The notes: generated from the letters alone by a model not told the origin. A stretch of DNA of 64,000 nucleotides from an uncultured Lachnospiraceae bacterium (GCA_910579425.1 CAJTVL010000007.1:1-64000); one strand, 5' to 3'. Positions 6,675 through 15,690 are shown, numbered from the stretch's first letter. Translations and numbers: made by a program.

Positions 6675-8082
6675 CCGATTTCCTCTCCTGCTCCGGCAGA
6701 AGGAAGCCGATACAGGTTCCCTCTCCCAATTTACTCTCGATGGAAAGACTGCTGTGATGGAGGGACAGGATTTCCGCGCAAAGCGCCAGCCCCAGTCCGG
6801 CCCCGTTCCGCTCTCTGGCCCTGGATTTATCCACCATATAAAAGGCCTTGGTAATCTTCTGGATTTCCTCTTCGGCAATTCCCATGCCATAATCCTTTAC
6901 CTGAAAAAGGTAACCCTTCTCCCGTACCATACCTTTCACCTCTATGGTGCTCCCGGGCTCAGAAGCCTTCACGGCATTGTCCATCAGGTTGATTAATACC
7001 GTAATAATCAGATTGCTCTCCGCCCAGACGATTCCCTCCTCAAAGGTATAGACAAAGTTCATATCCTCATTGGTTCGAAACATTGCCTGAAGATACTGGA
7101 ACAGACTCTCTGCCTGCACCTCCTGAAACTGGGCCTGTCCATGCCTTGTCACCATAATATCCAGAAGCCGGATAGACATAGCCTCTAAGCGCTTGCCCTC
7201 CGTATAAATATAATTGGCGGACAAAAAACTTTTCTCCTCATCCAGCTTTCGGGAGCGGAGCATATCCGCATAACCGATAATCGCTGTGAGAGGAGTTTTC
7301 AATTCATGGGCAAAGGCCCCCACAAAATCTTCCTTCGCCTGAATCTCATCCTCCAATTTATTGATATTTTCCTCCAGAGCCTCCGCCATATGATTGAAGT
7401 CAAGGGTTAGCTGCCCCAGCTCGTCATTGCTGACCTTCCTTGCCCGGTAAGCGTAATCCCCCGCCGCCATCTTTTTGGTGGCCCTTGTCAAATGCCGGAT
7501 CGGCTTGGTGAGAAGAAAGGAGATCAGGTGCATGGCTGCCATTCCCAAGAGCAGCATCACCACCGTCACCTGGCGGTATACCCGAAAGCCCATGGCCCTC
7601 TCGTCAAACACCACCGACACGTCCCGCAGGGTTTCCAGATACAAAACCCGGTCCAGGGCGTTTACCGTGCTTGCCGTCTGGACATAGTAATGCCCATTCA
7701 AATAAATCGTTCTGTAAGCCTTGGTACTGGCGTCGGTCTGAGACAGCAGGGCATCATCCATCTCAAACCCGTCGCTGGCATAAAGCGCCTGCTTTTCCTC
7801 ATTAGAGATCCGAAGCATACGGCTGGCATTCTGGCCCGAGGATTCCAGCTTTGAGGCAAGCTGCTCCACCGTGCTGTCCTGAAGCACATCATATTTGGCC
7901 GGCACATTCAGAGCCGCTGTCTCAAAGGCAAAGCAGAGAATGCTGTTCTCATCCAGAGCCTGTCCCGTTTCCCGCTCAAGGGAAATCTCAAATACACTGT
8001 CTACAAAATAAAATCCGCTGAAGCCAAGGGCAATTGCCATGACGATCATGGTGCAAAACAGCAGTTTTGAAGAAAATTTCAT
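6667..8082 (-). CDS. Sensor histidine kinase of an OmpR-type two-component system
   Basis: This 471-residue membrane kinase has helices at about 8-28 and 170-192 flanking an extracellular sensor domain. A HAMP linker (about 190-244) follows, then a HisKA domain with the phospho-accepting His259 in AHELKTPLT. The ATP-binding domain has NLMDNAVKAS, DYGMGIAEEE and GAGLGLALC. Its start overlaps the response-regulator stop by 4 bases, so it is the direct partner of the upstream gene. The signal is unknown. Confidence 0.93.
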   Translation of the reverse strand: MKFSSKLLFCTMIVMAIALGFSGFYFVDSVFEISLERETGQALDENSILCFAFETAALNVPAKYDVLQDSTVEQLASKLESSGQNASRMLRISNEEKQALYASDGFEMDDALLSQTDASTKAYRTIYLNGHYYVQTASTVNALDRVLYLETLRDVSVVFDERAMGFRVYRQVTVVMLLLGMAAMHLISFLLTKPIRHLTRATKKMAAGDYAYRARKVSNDELGQLTLDFNHMAEALEENINKLEDEIQAKEDFVGAFAHELKTPLTAIIGYADMLRSRKLDEEKSFLSANYIYTEGKRLEAMSIRLLDIMVTRHGQAQFQEVQAESLFQYLQAMFRTNEDMNFVYTFEEGIVWAESNLIITVLINLMDNAVKASEPGSTIEVKGMVREKGYLFQVKDYGMGIAEEEIQKITKAFYMVDKSRARERNGAGLGLALCAEILSLHHSSLSIESKLGEGTCIGFLLPEQERKSDE

Positions 8083-8738
8083 TGCGGCACCTCTAGCCGG
8101 TAGCCCACCTTATAAACGGCCACCAGATTCTGCTCCCATCCCAGTTTTTTCCGAAGACGCTGTACATGAAGGTCAAGGGTACGGCTGTCGCTGATATATT
8201 CATCCTCCCATACCTTTTCATATAAGGTTTCACGAAACAGCGCCACGTTCTTGTTCCGTATAAAAAGCACTAAAAGCCCAAATTCCTTGTTGGTGAGCAC
8301 CACCGGTTTTCCGTCCTTTAGAACCCTGCGGGCTTCCACATCCACCACCACGTCTCCTGCCGCAAGGAGCTTTTCCGTCTTGTTATAGCGGCGCAGAACC
8401 GCCTCCACCCGGGCGATCAGTTCCACCACGTCAAAGGGCTTTACCAGATAATCGTCGGCTCCCAGTTTCAGCCCCTTTACCCTGTCTTTCACCTCATGCT
8501 TGGCCGTGATAAAGATCACCGGAATCTTCAAAGGGCGTATGTATTCCATTACGTCATAACCGTCAGCCCCCGGAAGCATAATATCCAGAAGGATAAGGTC
8601 AAAATTCTCCTTCTCTATCAGATCAATGGCATCCAGACCGTTCTGCACACTCTGGCAGTGATAGCCCGACGCCGACAAATTTAGATCAATCAGATCACAT
8701 ATGGATTTTTCATCGTCTACAACCAGTATCTTAATCAT
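8079..8738 (-). CDS. OmpR/PhoB-family response regulator
   Basis: The 219-residue protein has a receiver domain with acidic residues DDE at 8-10, phospho-acceptor Asp52 in LLDIMLP and switch lysine in YLVKPF. A winged-helix DNA-binding domain follows (SRTLDLHVQRLRKKLG). I chose ATG 8738, which has GGAGG 6 bases upstream; the ATG 4 codons earlier would put that ribosome site inside the gene. It is the cognate regulator of the sensor kinase downstream. Confidence 0.94.
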   Translation of the reverse strand: MIKILVVDDEKSICDLIDLNLSASGYHCQSVQNGLDAIDLIEKENFDLILLDIMLPGADGYDVMEYIRPLKIPVIFITAKHEVKDRVKGLKLGADDYLVKPFDVVELIARVEAVLRRYNKTEKLLAAGDVVVDVEARRVLKDGKPVVLTNKEFGLLVLFIRNKNVALFRETLYEKVWEDEYISDSRTLDLHVQRLRKKLGWEQNLVAVYKVGYRLEVPQ

Positions 8739-8796
8739 TTTATCCTCCATGCCGCGTTTTTTGCGGCAACGCGATGTGAAATCCGCACCCCGCCGC

Positions 8797-9903
8797 TTAC
8801 TCTTCCGCCTTCCATCCCCAAAAGCTCCGGGCTTTCTCCACCAGCCCCGCTACCGTATCCTCCTCGCTGCAGGGATACTGCTCCTTGATCTCCTTATCCT
8901 CATAAAACCCGCCCGTGCGCTGATAATAAATGGCATAATCGTTCTCCGCCAGAAGCTCGTTCCTGTCGCTCTCATAACTGTAACGGGCCAGCACCAGAAT
9001 ATCCTTCATCCCGTCCCCGTCAATATCCCGGCAGGTAATCCCCTTGAGGGCATAAAGATTGTCATAGTCCCCCATAGGCTGCAAGCTCCACACAATATAG
9101 CCGTCCTCGTTGATCAGATAAATCATAAAGGTGGCAAAATCCGCCATGGTATAGGTGCCGGGCACCACTTCCAGCCTTCCCAGCTTTTCAAACTGCCTGA
9201 AATAACACTGCTCCTGGGCGATCACGAAGCCCTTCTGCACCAGTTCCTTCTTCGTCACTGCCGTGTAAAGAAATTCCGTGGACTTGCCCTCCTTCACAAA
9301 GGCGGCAATACTCTCCACGCTTTTGTTCATGCTGAACCGGTTGATCTTATCGGAGAGGCGGTAATCCCAATAAAATCCCCGCTCGCCCTGAAAAAGCACA
9401 TCCCCGATTTTGTAGGGCTTTCCCGCATAGTCCCCGCTGTCATTGACGCAGGTGGTAATCAGAATAATATCCATGAGGCCGTCCCTGTCCAGATCCTGAA
9501 AGGAAACCGCCTTAAGCTCCCGGATGGGCTGACTCATCTTTCCCTTATTCCGGTTATTGGCTTCCAACTGATCAGTCCGGTACACCACCTTTCCCTCCCC
9601 GTCCGCGAAAAACAGGGCCAGCCTGTGGTACCGCTTGTCTAAAGCCGGAATCATGGAGACCTCCCCCAATCCCTTTAGCTCTATGGGAAAGATCTGTTCC
9701 CCGACCACCTCAAAGCCTTCTTCCTCAATCCGGGCGCTGCTTTCGATCCGCAAAAGGCGCTGCTGATAATCCTCATAGGCGGCCAGAAGAGCCCTGGCAT
9801 CCTCTTCCTCCTTCGCACTGACAGACAGCGGGAAAACAGGAATGATCACAAAAATTATCACAATACTATATATAATGGATAAGAATAATTTTGTTCTTCT
9901 CAA
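8797..9903 (-). CDS. Secreted protein with FG-GAP/calcium-loop-like repeats
   Basis: This 368-residue exported protein has a signal peptide (about residues 5-30, ending SVSA). Two Asp-rich loops, DLDRDGLMDI and DIDGDGMKDI, look like the calcium loops of FG-GAP/VCBS-type beta-propeller repeats, and the hydrophobic strand pattern around them fits. The start appears to be TTG at 9903, with AGGAG 11 bases upstream. It sits 58 bases before the response-regulator start, so it may share the operon and act as an outer sensor accessory. Its function is unknown. Confidence 0.65.
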   Translation of the reverse strand: MRRTKLFLSIIYSIVIIFVIIPVFPLSVSAKEEEDARALLAAYEDYQQRLLRIESSARIEEEGFEVVGEQIFPIELKGLGEVSMIPALDKRYHRLALFFADGEGKVVYRTDQLEANNRNKGKMSQPIRELKAVSFQDLDRDGLMDIILITTCVNDSGDYAGKPYKIGDVLFQGERGFYWDYRLSDKINRFSMNKSVESIAAFVKEGKSTEFLYTAVTKKELVQKGFVIAQEQCYFRQFEKLGRLEVVPGTYTMADFATFMIYLINEDGYIVWSLQPMGDYDNLYALKGITCRDIDGDGMKDILVLARYSYESDRNELLAENDYAIYYQRTGGFYEDKEIKEQYPCSEEDTVAGLVEKARSFWGWKAEE

Positions 9904-11097
9904 TGCGGTATCCGCTCCTCTTTCGGCAGCCTCTTGATCACACAGCTATGAGGCTTATCCTTTTTCTCTCTGCCACCCGCCCACGCTCATGGCATTCTCA
10001 AATTCTTCCACGATCTCCTGATTGGGGATAAAGGCTTCCTTCCTCTCACAGTCATATCCCAGGTATCCTAAATGAATCAACAGGGTCAGCACATCATCCT
10101 TTGTCCTTAAACTCTGCATATCGTTCTGAAAGCTTCGGGTGTTGACCGGAATATGTCCTCCGCCCAGCATCTGCACCATATCTCCCCTTAAGCCGTCAAA
10201 GTCCATATCCATATAGACCTTCAACGCCTCATAGGTCTCCGTTGACACCCAGTAATTGGAAAAACTCCCGCAGGACATGGCTCCCACCACCGACCTTGGA
10301 TTATAGATATGGCGGTACTTTTTAAACTGATAACCATCGTACCAGCGGCTGGTAGCGGCAAAATCCATTCCAAATCTTCCACACAGTTCCTTTACCTCCG
10401 GCTCCGTAAAGCCCGTATATTCTTCCAGTTCCTTCTGGTCTGTCATAGAGTATTCCCAGAACATATTCAGCGCCGAATGAGAACCGTACTTCTTAACCGG
10501 TAAGATACCTGTCATATAGGCAAGGGCAACATAAGGCTGATCCTTCAACAGATCCCGCAAAAAATCCAGGTACTGCCTCTGCAGGCTCTCCGCCTCCTGC
10601 CGCTCCCGCATCACACAGTCCCACTCGTCGATGAGAAAGATAAACTGCCTGTCCCTTTCCACATAAATCTGCTCCAGGACGGCGGACAGACGCCTCTCTT
10701 CCTCCGGGAAACACTCTCCATAAGCCTTTTTGAGCTCGGAAATCACCGCCTGTTCCAGATATTCCGTGACTTTCTGATCCCCTGCTCTGCTCAGAAAACG
10801 CTGTATGTTAAGAAAGAGCACGTCATACTGATTCAAATACTCATCAAAGCTCTGATCAGCTTCTATTTTACAGCCTTTGAACAGCTCCCTGGAATCGCAC
10901 CCCCGGCTATAATAGGCACAGAGCATTTCCAGTGTCATGGATTTTCCAAACCGACGGGGCCTGCTGACGCACATATATTGTTTCGTTGTGTTGATACACT
11001 TATTTGTATAGGCAATCAATCCTGTCTTATCCACATAGATTTCGGAACGGATAGATTTCCAAAAATTTGTATTCCCCGGATTTAAGTAAATTCCCAT
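9900..11097 (-). pseudogene. AAA-ATPase-like protein, decayed: nuclease-like C-terminal domain deleted
   Basis: The open frame (9955-11097, 380 residues) starts at ATG 11097 with AGGAG 9 bases upstream. It contains an AAA-ATPase-like domain with a Walker-type SRPRRFGKSMT and Walker B FLIDEWD. Family members, abundant in Lachnospiraceae, usually run past 500 residues and end in a PD-(D/E)XK-like domain. Here the frame stops soon after NAMSVGGW. Another frame from about 9971 to 9900 reads EKKDKPHSCVIKRLPKEE then stop, matching the usual far C-terminus of the family. So about 150-200 codons were deleted and the tail was joined out of frame. The function of intact members is not established. Confidence 0.75.
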
Positions 11098-11126
11098 ACA
11101 CAATATCTCCTATTGTTCTCGTTTCT

Positions 11127-11154
11127 ATTATATCAGTCTTTAGGAATAACTCAA
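11127..11154 (-). promoter_or_regulatory. Promoter for the AAA-ATPase-like gene
   Basis: TTGAGT (11149-11154) and TATAAT (11127-11132), separated by 16 bases, read on the minus strand. The predicted start lies about 25 bases before the ribosome binding site region. Confidence 0.65.
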
Positions 11155-11202
11155 ATTATTTTTATACGTTCCTTTCTGTCGGTACACATCCGCATTTCCT
11201 TT

Positions 11203-12027
11203 TTAGACAATCACCGTCATTCTATCCTGCGCAACCATACCGGAAGGCCCCCAACAGCGCTCCACCTCTCCGATGGCCCACTGAGGGTTTTTCAGAATCT
11301 TCACCCCGTGGTGAATGAACAAAAGCTTTTTAGGCCTCTTCCCAAATCGTTTCAGGCAGTCGCAGATTTCTGAAATCTGATGGTGCCCGGTTTCAATCAT
11401 AAGCAGATCACACTGCTCCGGCACGGTATATTCCAGATCCTCCCTCTGGGTATCCCCCGAATAAAAAATAGTTTTTCCACAGAGCCGTATACGGAAGGAA
11501 AAGGAGCGCCAGGGAGTTTCCGGTTCATGCTTCAAATGATGGTTATGGATTGCCTCTACAGCAATCCCTCCCTCATTTTCCCCTCCCTGATACAAAAGAC
11601 CGTCTTGCACCGGATACCCGGCATGGCCGTAGCTGCACGCAAAATCGTCCTCCGTGTGCCTGAGCAGTTCCATCTGGGCCTGGTAGCTCTCCAGCCACGG
11701 CACATATACCGGAATCGTTTCTGCTACAGGAAGCTGCCGCTTCACCACCGTCAGCTTTCGGATGTTCCAAAGAAGGTTTCCCAGGCCTCCAATATGATCC
11801 ATATGGCAGTGGGATATAAAAATGCCCCGGGTCTTTAAAAGATCAATCCCCATCAGGTGAGCCGTGTAAGCGCAGCACTCCCCGGCATCCAGCCAGTAAA
11901 TTCCCTCCGGAAGCTCCAGAAGCACAGAAGTATGGTGCCTTCCCTCATAGGGTTCCGTGCCAGAGCAGCTTCCCAGAATATATACTTTTACTCCATCCTT
12001 TTTATTTTCATTCATATTGATTTCCAT
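11203..12027 (-). CDS. Metallo-beta-lactamase-fold hydrolase
   Basis: This 274-residue soluble protein has the zinc-binding signature HCHMDHIGG, then SGDT and a late FIHHG, the ordered ligands of the MBL fold in RNase Z-like and phosphodiesterase-like enzymes. The N-terminus YILGSCSGTEP matches the first strand of RNase Z-type members. The substrate cannot be named from sequence. The start is uncertain between ATG 12027 and ATG 12015, since the ribosome site is weak for both. A terminator (12089-12123) separates it from the metal-efflux operon upstream. Confidence 0.85.
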   Translation of the reverse strand: MEINMNENKKDGVKVYILGSCSGTEPYEGRHHTSVLLELPEGIYWLDAGECCAYTAHLMGIDLLKTRGIFISHCHMDHIGGLGNLLWNIRKLTVVKRQLPVAETIPVYVPWLESYQAQMELLRHTEDDFACSYGHAGYPVQDGLLYQGGENEGGIAVEAIHNHHLKHEPETPWRSFSFRIRLCGKTIFYSGDTQREDLEYTVPEQCDLLMIETGHHQISEICDCLKRFGKRPKKLLFIHHGVKILKNPQWAIGEVERCWGPSGMVAQDRMTVIV

Positions 12028-12088
12028 GTCCCTTCTATAAAAATCCGCACAACTACACGGTCTGAAATTGTCTTACCATACATGGCAC

Positions 12089-12123
12089 AAAAAAGCAACA
12101 GTCTGCCACCGACAAACTGCTGC
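12089..12123 (-). terminator. Intrinsic terminator after the metal P-type ATPase operon
   Basis: On the minus strand GCAGCAGT (12116-12123) pairs with ACTGTTGC (12095-12102), followed directly by TTTTTT (12089-12094). Another 8-bp stem (CGCGCCCT, 12195-12202 with 12215-12222) spans the ATPase stop codon but lacks a T-run. Confidence 0.75.
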
Positions 12124-12201
12124 CTTTCCTTCTCAAAAGCAACCCTCTCCGAGATATGACTTTTCTATCCGTAAGAGACATGCTCACCCCTTAACGCGCC
12201 C

Positions 12202-14070
12202 TCAGCGGCTCTTAAGGGCGCGCATGGAATTCAGTATGGCGATCACGGAAACGCCCACATCCGCAAACACCGCCTCCCACATATTAGCAAGGCCAAACGC
12301 ACCAAGAAGAAGCACCAATGCCTTTACGGCCAGGGCAAAGACAATATTCTGCTTCACGATCCGCAGGGTCTTGCAGCAGATCCGCACTACGGCGGCAATC
12401 TTCTTTACATCGTCATCCATCAACACCACATCTGCCGCCTCAATGGCCGCGTCGCTTCCCATACTGCCCATGGCGATTCCGATATCTGCCCTGGTCAGTA
12501 CCGGAGCGTCATTGATGCCGTCCCCCACAAAGGCAAGTCTTTCCTTTCCCTTCTGTGTGCGCAACAGCTCTTCCACCCTGGCGACCTTCTCTCCCGGCAG
12601 GAGCTCTGCATGAACCTCGTCTATGCCAAGCTCTTTCGCCACCGCCAAAGCCGCCTGCTGCCTGTCTCCCGTAAGCATCACACACTTTTTCACCCCCACC
12701 GCTCTCATGCTGCGAATGGCCTGCCCGGCTCCTTCCTTGATGCTGTCTGCAATCACGATGGTGCCAAGGCTTTTTCCCTCGCAGGCAACATAGACAATGG
12801 TTCCCTGATTTTCGCAGGGTGTGAACGAGATCCCTCTGTTTTTCATCAGCTTTTCATTTCCGATGAGAACTTCCCTGCCATCTACCGGAACGCAGATCCC
12901 TTCCCCCGGAACCTCCAGAGCCTGCCCTACCCTGTTCATATCCGGCTCTTTTCCATAGGCCTCCCGGATAGATCCTGCAATAGGATGGGTGGAATACCCC
13001 TCCCCGTGGGCTGCAATTTCCAGAAGCTCTTCTTCGGTACCTTTTTCCGGAAGCAGCGCCTGAACCTTAAATTCCCCTTTGGTCAGTGTCCCTGTTTTAT
13101 CAAAAACAATGGTAGTCATCTCCGAAATGGCTTCCATATAATTGCTGCCCTTGATCAAAACCCCGATCCTGGAGGCAGCCCCGATTCCTCCGAAAAAACC
13201 AAGGGGAACGGAAATCACCAGAGCACAGGGACAGGAGATCACCAGAAAAATACAGGCACGCTGAATCCACTGCGCCCATCCGCTTCCGGCAAGAAGCGGG
13301 GGAAGAAATGCCAGAAGCACCGCCCCGATGGTGACAATGGGGGTATAGTATTTGGCAAACTTGGTAATAAAATTTTCTACCTTGGCTTTCTTGCTGCTGG
13401 CATTCTCCACCAGCTCCAGTATCTTTGCAACGGTGGAATCATCGAACTCTTTTGACACCTTCACCTTGAGGGTGGAACTGCCGTTGACACAGCCGCTTAT
13501 GATCTCGTCCCCTGCGCCGGCTTTCCTGGGAACCGACTCGCCCGTAAGGGCCGCAGTGTCAATCAAAGACTCCCCTTCCACCACCACGCCGTCAAGGGGA
13601 ATTCTCTCTCCGGGCTTTATCACGATAACGCTTCCCACTTCCACCTCGTCCGGCTCCACCTGAACAAGCTTCCCATCCACCTCAATGTTTGCATATTCCG
13701 GACAAATGTCCATCATGTCAGCAATAGACTGCCGGGACTTCCCCACGGCGTAGCTCTGAAACAGCTCTCCGACCTGGTAAAAAAGCATCACCGCCACCGC
13801 CTCGGAATATTCCCTGACCCCAAACGCCCCAAAAGTGGCGAGCATCATCAGGAAATTCTCGTCAAAGACCTGACCATGGCATATATTTCTTGCCGCCTTA
13901 AAAATAATGTCATATCCGATTACCAGATAAGGAACCAGATAAATCACAAATAGAATCCATTTATTTTCAAGATTCTCAAAAAAACCCGCATGTTCACAGA
14001 CAAACAGCCCCACAAAAAGGACTGCGGCAGCCACAATGCGGGCAAGCATTTTCTGCTGTTTTTTTGTCAT
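12202..14070 (-). CDS. Heavy-metal-transporting P1B-type ATPase (Zn/Cd/Pb efflux type)
   Basis: This 622-residue membrane pump exports soft divalent metals using ATP. It has the metal-site motif SCPCALV in the sixth helix, TGES in the actuator domain, DKTGTLTKGEF with the phosphorylated Asp, the P1B-specific HP motif (YSTHPIAGS) and GDGINDAPVL. It lacks an N-terminal metal-binding domain, which is encoded by the separate gene just upstream. I chose ATG 14070, with GGAGGAG 6 bases before it; the upstream ATG at 14118 lies inside a hairpin. The ArsR regulator and operator upstream support metal-induced expression. CPC with an ArsR/SmtB regulator favours Zn/Cd/Pb over copper. Confidence 0.92.
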   Translation of the reverse strand: MTKKQQKMLARIVAAAVLFVGLFVCEHAGFFENLENKWILFVIYLVPYLVIGYDIIFKAARNICHGQVFDENFLMMLATFGAFGVREYSEAVAVMLFYQVGELFQSYAVGKSRQSIADMMDICPEYANIEVDGKLVQVEPDEVEVGSVIVIKPGERIPLDGVVVEGESLIDTAALTGESVPRKAGAGDEIISGCVNGSSTLKVKVSKEFDDSTVAKILELVENASSKKAKVENFITKFAKYYTPIVTIGAVLLAFLPPLLAGSGWAQWIQRACIFLVISCPCALVISVPLGFFGGIGAASRIGVLIKGSNYMEAISEMTTIVFDKTGTLTKGEFKVQALLPEKGTEEELLEIAAHGEGYSTHPIAGSIREAYGKEPDMNRVGQALEVPGEGICVPVDGREVLIGNEKLMKNRGISFTPCENQGTIVYVACEGKSLGTIVIADSIKEGAGQAIRSMRAVGVKKCVMLTGDRQQAALAVAKELGIDEVHAELLPGEKVARVEELLRTQKGKERLAFVGDGINDAPVLTRADIGIAMGSMGSDAAIEAADVVLMDDDVKKIAAVVRICCKTLRIVKQNIVFALAVKALVLLLGAFGLANMWEAVFADVGVSVIAILNSMRALKSR

Positions 14071-14085
14071 CACAATCTCCTCCTT

Positions 14086-14118
14086 ATGCAAAAAACGAGC
14101 AAAGCCCGTTTTTTGCAT
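14086..14118 (-). promoter_or_regulatory. Perfect 12-bp hairpin between the HMA gene and the ATPase gene
   Basis: ATGCAAAAAACG (14086-14097) pairs perfectly with CGTTTTTTGCAT (14107-14118) around a 9-base loop, beginning just after the HMA stop codon. The T-run lies inside the stem and not after it, so it is more likely an mRNA processing or partial attenuation element than a full terminator. Confidence 0.5.
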
Positions 14119-14121
14119 CCA

Positions 14122-14340
14122 CTACATTAATATCTTACAGTCAGGCTCCACCCTGGCGCAAACCTTCACCACTTCCTGCATAATCTCCTCAAACTTGTCA
14201 TCCTCCGCGTCGATGGTCATCTTCTGTGCGAGAAAACTCACATTGGCATCTCTGACTCCTCCGATCTTTTTGATGGCCTCCTCCATCTTTGCAGCGCAAT
14301 TGGCGCAGTCCAGATCCTCAAGCTTAAATTTCTTTTTCAT
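14122..14340 (-). CDS. Stand-alone heavy-metal-associated (HMA) domain protein
   Basis: This 72-residue ferredoxin-like metal-binding protein has the DCANCAAKM motif, whose two cysteines bind the metal, followed by the usual GGVRDANVSF strand. In many P1B ATPases this domain is fused to the N-terminus of the pump. Here it is a separate gene just upstream of the pump, so it probably acts as a metallochaperone or separate regulatory domain for it. Confidence 0.88.
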   Translation of the reverse strand: MKKKFKLEDLDCANCAAKMEEAIKKIGGVRDANVSFLAQKMTIDAEDDKFEEIMQEVVKVCARVEPDCKILM

Positions 14341-14383
14341 TTCACTTCATCCTTTCTTATCTTTTATTATTTGTATCCCCGCC

Positions 14384-14743
14384 TTATTCGTCGATATGCT
14401 CTCTGCCCTGGGCTATGATCGTCCTCACATGGGCGTCTGCCAGAGAATAGAATACCGACTTGCCTTCCCTTCTGCTCTTCACCAGCCTGGACTGTTTCAG
14501 GATTTTAAGCTGATGGGAGATGGCCGACTGGGTCATGTGCAGTATCTCTGCCAGATCGCACACACACACCTCGGCTTCGAACAGCACGTACAGAATACGG
14601 ATCCTGGTGGAATCCCCGAAAACCTTAAACAGCTCCGCCAGGTCATAGAGCGTATCTTCCTCCGGCATCCCGGCATTCACAAGTGCTAAAAGCTCCTCAT
14701 GGGTTTGAAAAGTCTCGCAGCACTCCACATCATTCACAGCCAA
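14384..14743 (-). CDS. ArsR/SmtB-family metal-responsive repressor
   Basis: This 119-residue winged-helix repressor has a recognition helix region MTQSAISHQLKILK and a CVCDLA motif whose cysteines form an alpha-3-type metal site, as in CadC-like sensors. The C-terminal helix has DAHVRTIIAQGREH, which resembles the alpha-5 zinc site of SmtB/CzrA, so both site types may be present. It is the first gene of an operon with the HMA protein and the P-type ATPase. It most likely represses its own promoter through the palindrome at 14789-14820 and releases it when metal binds. Confidence 0.92.
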   Translation of the reverse strand: MAVNDVECCETFQTHEELLALVNAGMPEEDTLYDLAELFKVFGDSTRIRILYVLFEAEVCVCDLAEILHMTQSAISHQLKILKQSRLVKSRREGKSVFYSLADAHVRTIIAQGREHIDE

Positions 14744-14788
14744 TTGATCACCCGCCCTTCTTATTTTTTGCCTTTCTTATTTTTATTT

Positions 14789-14847
14789 ATAAACATATGA
14801 GCAACTGTTCATATGTTTATATTAATCTCTAATCTGCAAATTGTCAA
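14789..14847 (-). promoter_or_regulatory. ArsR-controlled promoter and operator
   Basis: On the minus strand TTGACA (14842-14847) and TAATAT (14819-14824), 17 bases apart, form a near-consensus promoter. A 32-bp palindrome (14789-14820) overlaps the -10 box and the start site. Its core TGAACA-GT-TGCTCA matches the 12-2-12 operators of ArsR/SmtB repressors. Only one pair plus the centre breaks the symmetry. Confidence 0.85.
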
Positions 14848-14956
14848 TCCTTTTTTCTGATTTCCAATCTTCCTTTTCTCAGCGCAGACTACCTGCCGAC
14901 CTCCGAAGCCAACAACCCCGCTGCAAGCAGCCGCTTGGCTCGTTGCTCGCGGGAAT

Positions 14957-14992
14957 AAAAAAAACGTCTACTCTCCAAAAACAAGTAAACGT
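14957..14992 (-). terminator. Intrinsic terminator after endonuclease III
   Basis: On the minus strand ACGTTTACT (14984-14992) pairs with AGTAGACGT (14964-14972), with one G:U, followed by a T-run. It lies 24 bases after the nth stop codon. Confidence 0.75.
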
Positions 14993-15015
14993 CCTTTTCC
15001 ATATCCTGCGATTCC

Positions 15016-15663
15016 TCAGCCCTGCTTCTCCACCCCCACTGCGGCGCATATCTCCTTCAAACAACACTTCTCGCAATAGGGCTTTGTCCGCGCCGTACAC
15101 ACCGCCCTGCCGTGCTCCACCAGGCGGTGGCAGAAATCGCTTCCCTCCTGTGGCGGTATCAGCTTCCACAAGGCCATCTCCACCTTCTTGGGTTCCTTAA
15201 TCCCATCCACCAGGCCCATCCGGTTTACCAGACGGATGCAGTGGGTATCAGTCACAATTGCCGGCTTGCCGAAAACATCCCCCATGATAAGGTTGGCGCT
15301 CTTGCGCCCCACCCCCGGGAGCTTTAAGAGTTTGTCAAAATCATCCGGCACCTTACCGCCGTACTCATCCCGCAGCATCTTCATGCAGGCGCTGATGTCC
15401 CTGGCCTTAGAGTGTCCCAGCCCGCAGGGCTTCACGATCGCCTCGATCTCCTCCACCGGGGCGGATGCCAGGGCATCCACATCCGGGAACTTCGCATACA
15501 AATCCTGTACCACTACGTTCACCCTGGCATCCGTACACTGGGCCGCCAGCCGGACGCTGACCAAAAGCTTCCAGGCCTGGTTATAGTCCAGGGTACATCC
15601 CGCGTTGGGGTATTCCTTCTTTAAACGCTCCACGATCTCAAGAGCAAGCTCCTTCTTTGTCAT
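15016..15663 (-). CDS. nth: Endonuclease III
   Basis: This 215-residue base-excision-repair DNA glycosylase/AP lyase removes oxidised pyrimidines. The helix-hairpin-helix is LPGVGRKSAN, whose Lys is catalytic, and the catalytic Asp lies in IVTDTH. The four C-terminal cysteines (CTARTKPYCEKCCLKEIC) hold the 4Fe-4S cluster. Length is normal. It follows the hybrid kinase by 27 bases and precedes a terminator, so it may be the last gene of that unit. Confidence 0.95.
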   Translation of the reverse strand: MTKKELALEIVERLKKEYPNAGCTLDYNQAWKLLVSVRLAAQCTDARVNVVVQDLYAKFPDVDALASAPVEEIEAIVKPCGLGHSKARDISACMKMLRDEYGGKVPDDFDKLLKLPGVGRKSANLIMGDVFGKPAIVTDTHCIRLVNRMGLVDGIKEPKKVEMALWKLIPPQEGSDFCHRLVEHGRAVCTARTKPYCEKCCLKEICAAVGVEKQG

Positions 15664-15690
15664 TTGTCAAACCATACCTTTCTGAAAGAA

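Noticed and set aside
12195..12222. Terminator at the ATPase stop codon
   Set aside because: The 8-bp stem has no T-run. The better terminator is at 12089-12123.
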